Below, one piece after another: positions 1 to 8,981 of a stretch of DNA of 37,841 nucleotides (position 1 is the first letter of the stretch; each line of letters begins with the position of its first letter). The notes beneath the pieces were generated by a model. The model did not search any database and was not told the origin of the DNA. It saw only the letters and a list, made by a program, of their open reading frames with translations. The stretch is from an uncultured Erysipelotrichaceae bacterium (lineage in GTDB: Bacteria; Bacillota_I; Bacilli_A; RFN20; CAG-288): positions 1 to 37,841 of the forward strand of contig CACYCE010000035.1 in the NCBI GenBank assembly GCA_902772915.1, in the 5' to 3' direction. Position numbers and translations under genes: made by a program.

Positions 1-519
1 GTTTCTAGACATATGGCCAAAGTCAAAGACCTATGTTTTGAATTCAATAATACAAAACCATCTGATCCAAAAAGAAACGAAATAATCAATGAATTAGTGA
101 CAGGCTATAATCAATACGTATTTATTGAGTCTGGATTTAACTGTGTCATTGGTAAAAACATCCATTTTAAAGGGATGGCGATGATTAATATGAATTGCAC
201 GTTCTTGGACTCTAATATTATCACCATAGGGCATTGTGCATTAATTGGACCAGGATGTAATTTGATTTGCACTAATCACGCCTTAAATGGAGAGGAAAGA
301 TTAAAAGGTCTATTTAATGATAAACCAATTAATATTGGCTCTAATGTTTGGCTTGGCGCTAATGTTACGGTACTTCCTGGCGTTACAATAGGCGATAATG
401 CTATTATAGGTGCGGGTTCAGTTGTGACCAAAGATATTCCTTCAAATGTAATTGCGGTTGGAAATCCTTGTAGAGTATTAAGAGAAATAACTGATGAAGA
501 TAAGCTATTAAAAAATTAA
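1..519 (+). CDS. Maltose/galactoside O-acetyltransferase family protein (5' end cut by window)
   Basis: Left-handed beta-helix (hexapeptide repeat) acetyltransferase that would move an acetyl group from acetyl-CoA to a sugar hydroxyl in the cytoplasm. The reading frame is open from base 1, and the first visible ATG (13) falls inside the N-terminal helical 'Mac' region: the EFNNTKPSD segment normally lies some 30 residues into the family, so the true start is upstream. Counting from that ATG, repeats of the [LIV]-G-x4 type run from about residue 46 to 150. The motif CTNHA carries the presumed catalytic His89, and the protein ends with the usual VGNPCRVLREI. The sugar substrate cannot be read from sequence. 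A TetR-type regulator gene follows 22 bases later and may share the transcript. Confidence 0.9.
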   Translation, partial: VSRHMAKVKDLCFEFNNTKPSDPKRNEIINELVTGYNQYVFIESGFNCVIGKNIHFKGMAMINMNCTFLDSNIITIGHCALIGPGCNLICTNHALNGEERLKGLFNDKPINIGSNVWLGANVTVLPGVTIGDNAIIGAGSVVTKDIPSNVIAVGNPCRVLREITDEDKLLKN

Positions 520-541
520 CGATTTGAAAGAAGAGTCATTC

Positions 542-1114
542 ATGAATAAGCAGGAAAGCAAATATTTTAGTACTGCCTCATATATGGATGAGGCTCTTTT
601 ATCTTTGCTCGAGGAGAAAGATTATGAATTTATAACCGTAAAAGAGATATGTAAAAGAGCGGGTGTTAATCGTTCAACGTTTTATCTTCATTATGAAAAT
701 ATCAATGAATTATTAGAAGAAACCATCGAATTATTAAATGAAAGATTTGTTTCATCCTTTCCTAAAGAACTAGTAATCTCCGCGAAAGGAAGAATATTGA
801 CTTCTCCAGAATTTCTCATTCCTTATCTTAACTTTGTTAAAGATAACAAAAGAACATATAAATTAATTCATCAAAAGCCCGAACTGTTTTCTGCTGATAA
901 AGCATTTAGAAAAATGTATAAAGATATATTTAATCCAGCATTAGATACTTTTAATGTTAATGAAAAAGAAAAGAAGTATGTTTTTGAATTTTACACCAAA
1001 GGATCCTTAGCGATTATCCAAAAATGGGTGGAAGAAGACTGCAAAGACGATATCGATTTCATTGTCGAATTAATCGCTAGACATACATTTGCAAATGAAA
1101 AAGATCATAAATAA
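542..1114 (+). CDS. TetR/AcrR family transcriptional regulator
   Basis: A 190-residue TetR-type repressor. The N-terminal helix-turn-helix reads FITVKEICKRAGVNRSTFYLHYENINELL (about residues 31-59 counted in two pieces around the AGVNRS turn). The C-terminal part is a helical ligand/dimer domain of the type common in Firmicutes regulators of membrane proteins. A TTG in frame at 524 could start a longer form, but the purine-rich GAAAGAAGAG at 527-536 sits at good distance from the ATG at 542, so I use 542. The next gene starts inside its 3' end, so the regulator and the membrane protein are probably made from one mRNA and may be functionally linked. Target genes and ligand are unknown. Confidence 0.88.
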   Translation: MNKQESKYFSTASYMDEALLSLLEEKDYEFITVKEICKRAGVNRSTFYLHYENINELLEETIELLNERFVSSFPKELVISAKGRILTSPEFLIPYLNFVKDNKRTYKLIHQKPELFSADKAFRKMYKDIFNPALDTFNVNEKEKKYVFEFYTKGSLAIIQKWVEEDCKDDIDFIVELIARHTFANEKDHK

Positions 1115-1724
1115 GTTAATTGCCATTTATCGATATGGAGATGTAGCGTTTTATATATCTTTGCTTGGCCCTTTGATTATGGGGACGATCCATTTAATAT
1201 TTGTCATTCTTCGCTTTGACTGGATAGTCCTTAATTACTGCATTTTTTCATATTTGATGATGCTATTTAAAGTGTGGCAATGGGCTATAGAAAAATATCA
1301 CATTAAACCCAATCACTATGTTGCAGGAATCATATCTATATTAGTAGTTCTAGCCCCTATGATGGCATCTTTTATTCTCACTATCATGTATAAGGATGCG
1401 CCTCATTATCTTTTCGAATGGCTTGTTTATGCATATGCTCTATACGGCACGATAAAAATGGTTTTCGCAGTTAAAGGATTGATTAAGAAAAACAAAACGG
1501 ATAGGCAATATGTCTTGTCTTATCTTGGCTTAATAGGCGCCTTATACACAGTCCAGATGATGGAATTCAGACTCATTATGTTCACTAGCAACGGCGTTGT
1601 TGATGAGTCAATGAATATGATGCAATTATTCACCCAAGGATTCATATTTGTTTTTTCTCTTTTTATTGCTGGACTATTCATTTATAAAAATTTGAAGTAT
1701 AAGACCGTTTTCAATAAGAAATAA
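1095..1724 (+). CDS. Polytopic membrane protein of unknown function
   Basis: About 209 residues with five or six hydrophobic helices: near residues 15-37, 40-58, 75-97, 102-122, 140-160 and 180-198. I recognise no catalytic motif. The ORF overlaps the end of the TetR regulator by 20 bases and has no clear Shine-Dalgarno site before ATG 1095 (a TTG at 1089 is an alternative), which suggests translation coupled to the upstream gene. TetR regulators are often co-transcribed with the membrane protein they control, so a regulator/transporter-like pair is a reasonable guess, but the function is not readable. An AT-only hairpin with a T tract follows at 1811-1848. Confidence 0.75.
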   Translation: MKKIINKLIAIYRYGDVAFYISLLGPLIMGTIHLIFVILRFDWIVLNYCIFSYLMMLFKVWQWAIEKYHIKPNHYVAGIISILVVLAPMMASFILTIMYKDAPHYLFEWLVYAYALYGTIKMVFAVKGLIKKNKTDRQYVLSYLGLIGALYTVQMMEFRLIMFTSNGVVDESMNMMQLFTQGFIFVFSLFIAGLFIYKNLKYKTVFNKK

Positions 1725-1810
1725 TTCTCGTTATGTGTCTTGAAAAAGGACTAATACAAAATATTAAGGCAAAACCAAATAAGGCTCACTTCATGATGAT
1801 TCCCCTTTTA

Positions 1811-1848
1811 TAAATATGTACTAAGAGCATATTTATATTTTTTTTATT
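1811..1848 (+). terminator. Probable intrinsic terminator
   Basis: Perfect 8-bp inverted repeat (TAAATATG / CATATTTA at 1811-1818 and 1828-1835), 9-nt loop, then a T-rich run. The stem is almost all A-T, so its strength is doubtful. It separates the TetR/membrane-protein unit from preTA. Confidence 0.5.
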
Positions 1849-1879
1849 TGTTTAAAATAAAACCAAGAGGAACAATTGT

Positions 1880-3118
1880 ATGAAACCTAAATACGTCGAA
1901 GAATTAGAACAGGGTTTCACTCCTTTAACCGTCTGCGAAGAAGCCTCCAGATGTTTATTGTGTTTAGATGCCCCTTGTTCAAAAGCTTGCCCTGCCGGAA
2001 CTGATCCAGGCAAATTCATCAGATCAGTAAGATTTAGAAACTTTAAAGGAGCTGCCGAAACAGTTAGAGAGAACAATGCCTTAGGTGCTATTTGCGCTCG
2101 TGTTTGTCCTACCGAAAAATATTGTCAGTTAGGCTGTTCTCGTTCAGGTATAGATAAACCTATCGATATTGGAAAGATTCAAAGATACATTACTGACTTT
2201 GAAGAATCTATAGGTATGGATATCTTGAGAGTCGAGAATGAAGATAATGGTAAATCAATAGGTATTGTTGGTTCTGGTCCTTCCGCTTTACAAGCTAGTG
2301 TTGAATTAAGAAAGCTAGGTTACAAGGTAGTAGTCTACGAAAAAGAAGAAAAGTTAGGTGGAACCTTACGATTGATACCTGAATATAGACTTCCTGATCG
2401 AATCATCGACGTTGAAATTGAAAGAATTAAAAAGATAGGTGTTGAATTTAAAACAAAAGTAAATGTCGGTAAAGATATCTCTTTAGAAGAAATTAAAAAT
2501 AGACATGACGCCATTATCATTGCTGCGGGCTTTTCAAAAGGTAAATGTTTAGATTTATTCAAAAATAACGATAATGTCGAGATTGCTTTCGACTTCTTAA
2601 AAAGAATAAAAGAATGCAAAGGAAAAGAAAAAGTTTCGAATAACATCTTAGTTATAGGCGGAGGAGATGTTGCTATGGATGTCAACACCACCTTGAAGTT
2701 ATTAGGGTGCAAAAACGTCACTGATGTCGTCTATGAAGAATTCTGTGAATTCAAAGCCAGCAAAAAGGAATTAGAAAGTGCTCAAAGATTAGGTGTGTCA
2801 ATAATCGATGGATATGTACCTGTTGAAGTTAATAATAAAGAAGTAGTCTTTAAACATAGAGTCTTAGATGCATGCTTAAAGATTATCGCAGATAAGATTA
2901 TTCTCGCTGTAGGTCAATACGCTGATGTTGAAAATCTCAATTTGAAATTAGTTAAAGGTGAAGTTAATTCTAAAGATGTCTACTTAACTGATGATCCTAA
3001 AGTTTTCGTCGCTGGAGATTTAGCTCACTCACCTTACGATAAGACGGTTGTTGGAGGCGTAAGAACCGGTAAAGAAGTCGCCCACCTTATCGATTCAAAG
3101 TTAGGAGGAAAGAAATAA
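1880..3118 (+). CDS. preT: Dihydropyrimidine dehydrogenase, FAD/NAD(P)H electron-input subunit PreT
   Basis: A 412-residue flavoprotein that takes electrons from NAD(P)H and passes them through Fe-S clusters to PreA for reduction of uracil or thymine to the dihydropyrimidine. The N-terminal cluster domain has Cys25, 28, 33 and 37 and a second set at Cys72, 76, 82 and 86. An FAD-binding Rossmann motif starts at G131 (GSGPSA), an NAD(P)H-binding motif lies near G260 (GGGDVAMD), and the second FAD motif is VFVAGD near residue 376. Length and layout match PreT and the matching half of mammalian DPYD. The start has an AGAGGA ribosome site. The stop overlaps the preA start by one base (TAATG), giving tight coupling. 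The related GltD subunit lacks a PreA partner, so context settles the call. Confidence 0.93.
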   Translation: MKPKYVEELEQGFTPLTVCEEASRCLLCLDAPCSKACPAGTDPGKFIRSVRFRNFKGAAETVRENNALGAICARVCPTEKYCQLGCSRSGIDKPIDIGKIQRYITDFEESIGMDILRVENEDNGKSIGIVGSGPSALQASVELRKLGYKVVVYEKEEKLGGTLRLIPEYRLPDRIIDVEIERIKKIGVEFKTKVNVGKDISLEEIKNRHDAIIIAAGFSKGKCLDLFKNNDNVEIAFDFLKRIKECKGKEKVSNNILVIGGGDVAMDVNTTLKLLGCKNVTDVVYEEFCEFKASKKELESAQRLGVSIIDGYVPVEVNNKEVVFKHRVLDACLKIIADKIILAVGQYADVENLNLKLVKGEVNSKDVYLTDDPKVFVAGDLAHSPYDKTVVGGVRTGKEVAHLIDSKLGGKK

Positions 3119-4365
3119 TGATTAACAAAGATTTATCTGTAACCTTCCTAGGTGTAAAATTTCCTAATCCTTTCTGTCTTTCTTCTTCACCTGTTGGCAA
3201 CTGCTATGACATGTGTAAGAAAGCTTATGAAACTGGTTGGGGTGGAGTTGTATTTAAGACTATTGGCCCTAAATCCTATTTTATCGATGAAGTCTCTCCT
3301 CGTTTCGACAAATTAAATAAAGAATCTACTCCTTTTATCGGCTTTAAAAATATGGAGCAGATTGCTGAGCATTCATTAGAAGAAAACTTAAGCGATTTAA
3401 GAAGACTTAAAAAAGAATTCCCCAATCAAGTTCTCATCGCTTCAATTATGGGTAATGATGAAGAAACTTGGGAAGACCTAGCTAGAAAAGTCGAAGAAGC
3501 GGGAGCGGATATGATTGAAATGAATCTCTCATGTCCACAAATGACTAGTCACGCTATGGGTAGCGATGTAGGTACCAATCCTGAATTATGCAAGAAATAT
3601 TGTCAAGCTGTTAAAAGAGGCTCATCTTTACCGATGATGGCGAAGATGACTCCTAACATCACTGATATGGTTCCTGTAGCTCTAGCTTGTTTAGAAGGAG
3701 GAGCGGATGGTATTGCAGCGATTAACACCATTAAATCTATCTGTAATATCGATTTAGAAAAGAAGATTGGCCTACCTATAGTCGATGGAAAATCTGCTAT
3801 CTCTGGTTATTCAGGTAAAGCTGTCAAGCCAGTGGCTTTACGTTTTATCCAACAAATGAGACAAGATCCTCGCCTTAAAGATTTACAAATTTCTGGAATT
3901 GGTGGAATCGAAACTTGGGAAGACGCCGCTGAATTCATCTTGGTAGGTTCAACTACTTTACAAGTCACAACTTCCATCATGCAATATGGCTATAGAATCG
4001 TTGAAGATATGAAAAATGGCTTGATGCACTATATGGAAGAGCAACACGTCGATTCTCTACATGAATTAATTGGTTTAGCTAACAAGAACATCATTCCTGC
4101 TGAGAATCTCAATAGAGATTATATTGTTAGACCCACTTTTGATTTAGATAAGTGTGTAAATTGCGGAAGATGTTATATCTCTTGTTACGACGGTGCTCAT
4201 CAAGCTATTGTCTGGGATGCAGAGAAGAGAACTCCTTCTCTGAATAAAGATAAGTGTGTAGGATGTCTACTTTGTTCTCTCGTCTGTCCTGTTGGAGCAA
4301 TTTCCAAAGGAGAAATCACTATTAAACCCAATAGGAAAACTAAAATTGAAGATATAAAATTATAA
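3118..4365 (+). CDS. preA: Dihydropyrimidine dehydrogenase, catalytic FMN subunit PreA
   Basis: A 415-residue protein: a dihydroorotate-dehydrogenase-like FMN barrel (about residues 5-300) followed by a two-cluster ferredoxin domain with Cys346, 349, 352, 356 and Cys380, 383, 386, 390. Visible FMN/substrate motifs are NLSCPQ (136-141), KMTPN (176-180), AINT (201-204) and SGIGGIET (259-266). With PreT it should form the cytoplasmic enzyme that reduces uracil/thymine and can reduce 5-fluorouracil; the direction in vivo is inferred. The residue that lines up with the mammalian active-site cysteine appears to be Val151 ([10 protein letters not shown]), which I believe is usual for the bacterial form but could not check. 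A strong terminator follows directly. Confidence 0.93.
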   Translation: MINKDLSVTFLGVKFPNPFCLSSSPVGNCYDMCKKAYETGWGGVVFKTIGPKSYFIDEVSPRFDKLNKESTPFIGFKNMEQIAEHSLEENLSDLRRLKKEFPNQVLIASIMGNDEETWEDLARKVEEAGADMIEMNLSCPQMTSHAMGSDVGTNPELCKKYCQAVKRGSSLPMMAKMTPNITDMVPVALACLEGGADGIAAINTIKSICNIDLEKKIGLPIVDGKSAISGYSGKAVKPVALRFIQQMRQDPRLKDLQISGIGGIETWEDAAEFILVGSTTLQVTTSIMQYGYRIVEDMKNGLMHYMEEQHVDSLHELIGLANKNIIPAENLNRDYIVRPTFDLDKCVNCGRCYISCYDGAHQAIVWDAEKRTPSLNKDKCVGCLLCSLVCPVGAISKGEITIKPNRKTKIEDIKL

Positions 4366-4372
4366 GAAGTAT

Positions 4373-4408
4373 AAAAGAGATTCGAAAATGAATCTCTTTT
4401 ATTTTTTA
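4373..4408 (+). terminator. Intrinsic terminator of preTA
   Basis: An 11-bp perfect stem (AAAAGAGATTC / GAATCTCTTTT) with a 6-nt loop and a following T run, starting 8 bases after the preA stop. Confidence 0.88.
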
Positions 4409-4444
4409 CAAATATTCTTTTATGTCTAATAGATATTAAAGTAA

Positions 4445-4457
4445 TATAATCTAAAAT
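4445..4457 (+). promoter_or_regulatory. -10 element(s) directly upstream of the FtsX-like permease
   Basis: TATAAT at 4445-4450 and an overlapping TAAAAT at 4452-4457. These would place the mRNA start about 9 or 2 bases before the ATG at 4466, where no Shine-Dalgarno sequence is present. No convincing -35 is seen. Confidence 0.5.
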
Positions 4458-4465
4458 ATAAAAGT

Positions 4466-6799
4466 ATGAATCTTGTAAAATTGATGTTTGTGCCTTTAAT
4501 CAAGCGCTTTAAAAAAATGTGGATTGCCTTAATTTTAATTTCCGCCATAGGCATCACAGCTCTTCTTTCTATGCGTTCAGCGCAATATTCATTGATTAAC
4601 AATTCTAACGCCTATTTAAAAGAATACGGGTATCCTGACGGATACATTCAACTCAGTTCTCCTTTAAATAAAGCAGGTATTTCTATTGCCCAAGAAGATT
4701 TAGATCGTTACGGGGTTGAAAAATACGAATTGAGAATGAATTACGATACGATCTTCACCACTCAAGAAAACAAAATTCTCTCCACTAGAATTTTCACTTA
4801 TACTTTAAATTCCATCTATAAATTCACATCGAGAGAAAAATCAGTTAACTCATATTCCAATCCAATTAAAATCGATTATAACTTTGCTAAAAACAACAAT
4901 ATTAAATTAGATTCCACAATAAAAGTTAAATTTGAAAATGAAGTTAGGGAATATAAAATCGAAGAAATAGTCTCTACTCCTGAATCTCTATTGATTCAAC
5001 AAAACCCTTACGCTGCAACTGATGATTATCATTTTGGATATCTTTTTATCGATACAAATAGTTCAGAAGTCTTCAAAGGTAAAACTCAATTTAACGAGGT
5101 GCTTCTCAAATTCAAAGACGGAGCGGATGTTAAATCTACTTTCAATACTATCTTGTTATTTTTATCTACGATGATATCTCCATCTTTAGTTTCTTTATAT
5201 TGGTATGGAAATGATTCTCCTATAAGAAGTTCAGTAAATGGTACTTGTTCAGATTTAAGGGTTTTAACAATAATCCTTTCCTCAATTTTCTATGTCATTA
5301 TGCTAATTGCGATAGTCTTATTCTTAAACCAAATGATAAGACAATGTCGAAAAGATATAGGAATACTGCGCGCTTTAGGTTACTCCAAAGGAAATATTGT
5401 ATCTTTATTTTGCTGCCTATCAGCTATAGCGGGATTTATTTCTAGTGCAGTCGGAGTAGGTTTTTCATATCTTGTTGGTTATTTCTTACTAGACGGATTA
5501 AATAACTCATTCTTTTTCCCGAACATGAATTTCTACATAAATGGATTGGATTATTTAATAGGTGTAGGTATTTCAATTGGAGTATCTGTTTTAGGTGCTT
5601 TATTCGCTTCTTTATTATTAACTAATATCAAACCAAGCGAAGCAATGAAATCTATCCCTCCTTACTCTACTAAGACTCCTTTCTTAGTAAGAACCATCTT
5701 CAAAAAAGCTCCTATAACTTTAAAAATAATGATTTCACAATCAAGTAGAAATATAAGAAGAGTAATATTTACAATCTTTGGTATGGCGGCTTGTGCGACG
5801 ATGATTATCGTCGCTTTCTCAGCGTCGTTATCTAAAAATGAGATTATAGATCAGACATTTAGATATCGTATTAATTACGATGCTCAAGTCTTTTTAAAAG
5901 AAAAACCTACTCAAACTCTCTATGATCAATTAAATGCTGATCCTAATATTTCTGATTACACTCTAATGGAATATTATTCGGTTCAAATTACTTTTAAAAA
6001 CAACAAAACTAATAGAATTATCAACGCTTTAGATCCTTCTTCCTCGTTAATAAGAATTCCTTCCTATAATATGAAATATGAAATTCACATACCCGAAAAT
6101 GGAATTATTCTTTCTTCTAATATCGCTTCTAGATTAGGTGCAGTAATAGGAGATAATGTCACTATAGGAAATGTGGAATTAAAAGTTGTAGATATATCTA
6201 AACAATTATTGGAGCAAAAACAATATATCTCTTTAAACACCTCTAATCTTTTAGAAGTGGCTGATAAAAGGATTAGCATCATTGCTAAAACTAGCAACGT
6301 CGATTCTTTGGTTCAAAAATGCGTAGATTTTGGACAATTCCAATCAGTTACTACCACCCGAGCTTTAACTGAGAAATATCAAATTAGATTTTCTGGATTA
6401 GATGCTGCTACCTGGATTCTAATAGCGGTATCAGCAATTCTCGGTTTTGGCATTATTTTCAATATGCAACAAACCAATTTGAAAGAACAAAAGAACAATC
6501 TGGCAACTTTAAGAACTCTAGGTTATCAATCTTCTAAAATCTCATATTCCGCCTTAACTCAATTGTTAATGCAGTATATTATCGCTTTATGTATAGGTCT
6601 ACCTCTAGGTAATTTCTTAACTAATTACCTTCTAAATATTATGTCTTCTACTAGCAGAACTTATCCTAATCCAATTTCACCTTTATTCTATTCAGTGGTT
6701 TGCTTGATAGTTTTAATTTTCGTCTTAATTTCTCATTTTGGAACAATAAGAGAAATGAAATATTGGGACTTACCATCTTTGGTAAAAGAGAAAGAATAG
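4466..6799 (+). CDS. FtsX/MacB-type ABC transporter permease, no adjacent ATPase
   Basis: A 777-residue membrane protein with the duplicated FtsX layout. One helix (about 15-36) leads into a large extracytoplasmic domain (40-260), then three helices (about 263-290, 305-345, 360-388). A fifth helix (430-455) precedes a second outside domain, and the last three helices are near 645-668, 690-720 and 740-765. The permease signature ...RALGYSKGNI appears in the first half and ...RTLGYQSSKI in the second. Such permeases work with a MacB/LolD-like ATPase in lipid or peptide export or mechanotransmission. None is encoded next door, so the partner must be elsewhere. Translation probably starts on a nearly leaderless mRNA. 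Confidence 0.88.
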   Translation: MNLVKLMFVPLIKRFKKMWIALILISAIGITALLSMRSAQYSLINNSNAYLKEYGYPDGYIQLSSPLNKAGISIAQEDLDRYGVEKYELRMNYDTIFTTQENKILSTRIFTYTLNSIYKFTSREKSVNSYSNPIKIDYNFAKNNNIKLDSTIKVKFENEVREYKIEEIVSTPESLLIQQNPYAATDDYHFGYLFIDTNSSEVFKGKTQFNEVLLKFKDGADVKSTFNTILLFLSTMISPSLVSLYWYGNDSPIRSSVNGTCSDLRVLTIILSSIFYVIMLIAIVLFLNQMIRQCRKDIGILRALGYSKGNIVSLFCCLSAIAGFISSAVGVGFSYLVGYFLLDGLNNSFFFPNMNFYINGLDYLIGVGISIGVSVLGALFASLLLTNIKPSEAMKSIPPYSTKTPFLVRTIFKKAPITLKIMISQSSRNIRRVIFTIFGMAACATMIIVAFSASLSKNEIIDQTFRYRINYDAQVFLKEKPTQTLYDQLNADPNISDYTLMEYYSVQITFKNNKTNRIINALDPSSSLIRIPSYNMKYEIHIPENGIILSSNIASRLGAVIGDNVTIGNVELKVVDISKQLLEQKQYISLNTSNLLEVADKRISIIAKTSNVDSLVQKCVDFGQFQSVTTTRALTEKYQIRFSGLDAATWILIAVSAILGFGIIFNMQQTNLKEQKNNLATLRTLGYQSSKISYSALTQLLMQYIIALCIGLPLGNFLTNYLLNIMSSTSRTYPNPISPLFYSVVCLIVLIFVLISHFGTIREMKYWDLPSLVKEKE

Positions 6800-6959
6800 A
6801 TTTACTTTCATTTTGTTAGATTACTAAGTTTTTGTGCATAGTTTCTAAAAAACAACTTTTTTAATATCATTTATGCTTATTTATACTCAAGAAACTTGCA
6901 ATTTAATTTCGTTTATAGCATATTTTTTATATGACTCTTAAAGTGTCTAGTTTCCAAAA

Positions 6960-7802
6960 ATGTTTAAATACAATTACACAAAAGAAGAAATCGAAAATCT
7001 CATAGATAATTTAAGAAATATCTATAGCGTAGTGAGATTAGTTAACCCCAAGATTGCAAAAGTCGTTTCTAACGGCCGCGATCACGCTTTGACTTGTTTT
7101 AAATATTGGGATAGAAACGAAAGATGTAAAAACTGCATATCATTAAGAACGGTAGCGGAAAAAAAGACCACTACTAAATTTGAATTTTTCAATGATGATA
7201 TCTATTTTGTAACTTCTGTTTTCATTGAAGTTAACGGAGTCCCTCAAGCTTTAGAATTAGTAATGAAACTTAATGATGAAACCTTAGTAGATGTCTCTGG
7301 TCAAACTAAATTATTAGATAAAATTTACAAACACAACGATAAAATATATAAAGATGCTTTAACAGGGGCGTATAATCGCGTTTATTTTAACGATAATTGT
7401 AAGAATATCAATGACGCTACCTGCGTAGCTTTTATCGATTTAGATAACTTCAAGACTATCAACGATACTTATGGTCACTTGTTAGGAGATAGTGTTTTAA
7501 TTAGTGTTACTAAAGCAATCATGAATAACTTAAAGGATGAAGATAAATTGATAAGAATGGGTGGAGATGAATTTATAATCATCTTTAAAACAAAGGACAA
7601 AGAATATATCAATTCTACTTTAGATAAAATTAAAGGCGATGTATCTAATCTTCAAATCAGTTTTGAAAAAATAAATATAAAGACCACTATCTCTATCGGG
7701 GCGAGCTTCGCTCATAAAGAAATCTTAAAAATGGTAGAGGAAGCCGATGAAGAACTTTATCTATCAAAGAGAAATAAAAATTCTATCAGTATCAATAAAT
7801 AA
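6960..7802 (+). CDS. Diguanylate cyclase with N-terminal cysteine-bearing sensor region
   Basis: A 280-residue cytoplasmic protein. The C-terminal cyclase domain begins with DALTGAYNR (132-140) and has intact GGDEF at 201-205, with FIDLDNFKTIND (158-169) supplying the metal-binding acidic residues. It should join two GTP into c-di-GMP. The product-inhibition site is KDED (192-195) instead of RxxD, so feedback control may be weak. Residues 1-115 look PAS-like and carry the pair Cys56 and Cys59 in RCKNCIS, a pattern seen in PAS-type sensors that bind a ligand or metal; the signal is unknown. No membrane helix and no clear Shine-Dalgarno site. A hairpin terminator follows immediately. The opposing EAL enzyme lies at 26500-28656. 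Confidence 0.9.
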   Translation: MFKYNYTKEEIENLIDNLRNIYSVVRLVNPKIAKVVSNGRDHALTCFKYWDRNERCKNCISLRTVAEKKTTTKFEFFNDDIYFVTSVFIEVNGVPQALELVMKLNDETLVDVSGQTKLLDKIYKHNDKIYKDALTGAYNRVYFNDNCKNINDATCVAFIDLDNFKTINDTYGHLLGDSVLISVTKAIMNNLKDEDKLIRMGGDEFIIIFKTKDKEYINSTLDKIKGDVSNLQISFEKINIKTTISIGASFAHKEILKMVEEADEELYLSKRNKNSISINK

Positions 7803-7805
7803 ATG

Positions 7806-7844
7806 CCTCATTAAAGAGTTAGACACTCTAAAATGAGGTTTTTT
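7806..7844 (+). terminator. Intrinsic terminator after the diguanylate cyclase gene
   Basis: Outer stem CCTCATT / AATGAGG, inner stem AGAGT / ACTCT, then six T. The stem begins 4 bases past the stop codon. Confidence 0.88.
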
Positions 7845-7849
7845 CATAT

Positions 7850-7874
7850 CGAACAAAATGTACTAATTTGTTCG
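7850..7874 (+). promoter_or_regulatory. Palindrome upstream of the iron-type ABC operon (candidate operator)
   Basis: Perfect 8-bp inverted repeat CGAACAAA-N9-TTTGTTCG ending 6 bases before a TTGAAA -35 box. It has no T tract of its own and follows a complete terminator, so a protein-binding site is more likely than a second terminator. It does not resemble a Fur box. Confidence 0.45.
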
Positions 7875-7880
7875 GCTTTA

Positions 7881-7909
7881 TTGAAACAGAGATATATTAA
7901 TGTTAAATT
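7881..7909 (+). promoter_or_regulatory. Promoter of the FecCD-type ABC operon
   Basis: TTGAAA (7881-7886), 17-bp spacer, TAAATT (7904-7909) preceded by TGT (extended -10). The expected start is near 7916, about 10 bases before ATG 7926, and there is no Shine-Dalgarno sequence in between. Confidence 0.6.
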
Positions 7910-7925
7910 ATTTCTATCTTTGTAT

Positions 7926-8981
7926 ATGTCTGATTTAAAAAAAGGTGATTTAGTAGAAAAATATCAAATTAATTACAAGAAAAAGATTATTACTTTCTTT
8001 GTAATTTTTATTTTGACCATTTTAATGTTTTTAATTTCTACGTTTGTTGGGAGTAGCGGAATGTCGTTTGTCGATGTTCTAAAAGCGATATTTAAAATTG
8101 GAGATCAAACTAATCAAATTATCGTTTGGAATATACGTTTACCTCGCGTAATTGCGGCGATAATTTGTGGAGCCGGGTTATCTTTAGCGGGTTTAGTAAT
8201 GCAGACTAATCTCAATAATCAGATGGCTTCGCCTTCGACTTTAGGTGTATCTCAAGCGGCTGTCTTTGGGGCAAATTTAATTATCATTCCTCTAGCTAAT
8301 TCCGCTTTAGGTAAAAATTCATATTTTATAACTTTCTTCGCTTTCATCTTCGCTATGATTTCAATCCTATTGATATTGGGTCTTTCTTCCATACGAAAAT
8401 TCAATCCTGGAACTCTAGTTCTAGCAGGTATAGGATTAGGGATGCTATTCCAAGCTTTAACTACTATAATTCAATATTTTTCTTCTGATACTCAATTATC
8501 TAACGCTGTATTTTGGACATTTGGAGATTTAGGGCGCGCTACTTACTCAGAAGATTTGATGATGCTAATTGTAGTAGTTCTATCCCTAATAATCTTCATG
8601 TTCTTCTCTAATAGTTACAACGCTATGCTTTATGGAGATGACGTAGCTACTTCTTTAGGAGTAAAGGTCCCTCTAGTTAGATTTATATCTCTATTTTTAG
8701 CATCTTTAATTACCGCAACTTGTATTTCTATTCTAGGTATCATCGGCTTTATAGGAATTATCGCTCCTCACATTATGAAAAGAACTATTGGCTATAATCA
8801 TAAAAGCTTAATTCCAACTTCCGCTATCTTTGGTTCTTTAGTCCTTTTAATTGCGGATACTATTTCTAGAATTATCGTCCCCGGTACGAGCTTACCTGTA
8901 GGAGCTATCACTTCTATTCTAGGGGTACCTCTATTCATCTATGTAATTTTCGCTAAGAAGGAGGGAGGTAAATCTCTATGA
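7926..8981 (+). CDS. FecCD/BtuC-family ABC permease (iron-complex, heme or corrinoid import)
   Basis: A 351-residue inner permease with about nine or ten helices. Typical family segments include NIRLPRVIAAIICGAGLSLAGLVMQ (shown in two parts: RLPRVIAAI and GAGLSLAGLVMQ), NNQMASPSTLGVSQAA, and the C-terminal coupling region GFIGIIAPHIMKR, followed by LPVGAITSILGVPLF. The frame is open back to 7833, but that extension starts inside the upstream terminator and would add 31 atypical residues, so ATG 7926 is chosen; it also fits the family length of about 330-350. The last four bases overlap the ATPase start (ATGA). The imported compound cannot be fixed from sequence. Confidence 0.92.
   Translation: MSDLKKGDLVEKYQINYKKKIITFFVIFILTILMFLISTFVGSSGMSFVDVLKAIFKIGDQTNQIIVWNIRLPRVIAAIICGAGLSLAGLVMQTNLNNQMASPSTLGVSQAAVFGANLIIIPLANSALGKNSYFITFFAFIFAMISILLILGLSSIRKFNPGTLVLAGIGLGMLFQALTTIIQYFSSDTQLSNAVFWTFGDLGRATYSEDLMMLIVVVLSLIIFMFFSNSYNAMLYGDDVATSLGVKVPLVRFISLFLASLITATCISILGIIGFIGIIAPHIMKRTIGYNHKSLIPTSAIFGSLVLLIADTISRIIVPGTSLPVGAITSILGVPLFIYVIFAKKEGGKSL

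Noticed and set aside
2335-2721. 128-codon minus-strand frame inside preT
   Set aside because: It lies wholly within a clear gene on the other strand, has no ribosome site, and its composition mirrors the preT codons. Similar antisense frames inside hppA, the EAL gene and the metalloprotease gene were dropped for the same reason.
6825-6880. Possible terminator after the FtsX-like permease gene
   Set aside because: AAGTTTTTG and AAACAACTT pair only with several mismatches and a long loop. No convincing hairpin, and this 160-bp gap shows nothing else clear.
7833-7925. 31-residue N-terminal extension of the FecCD permease
   Set aside because: It would start inside the preceding terminator and upstream of the promoter. 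Family length fits ATG 7926.
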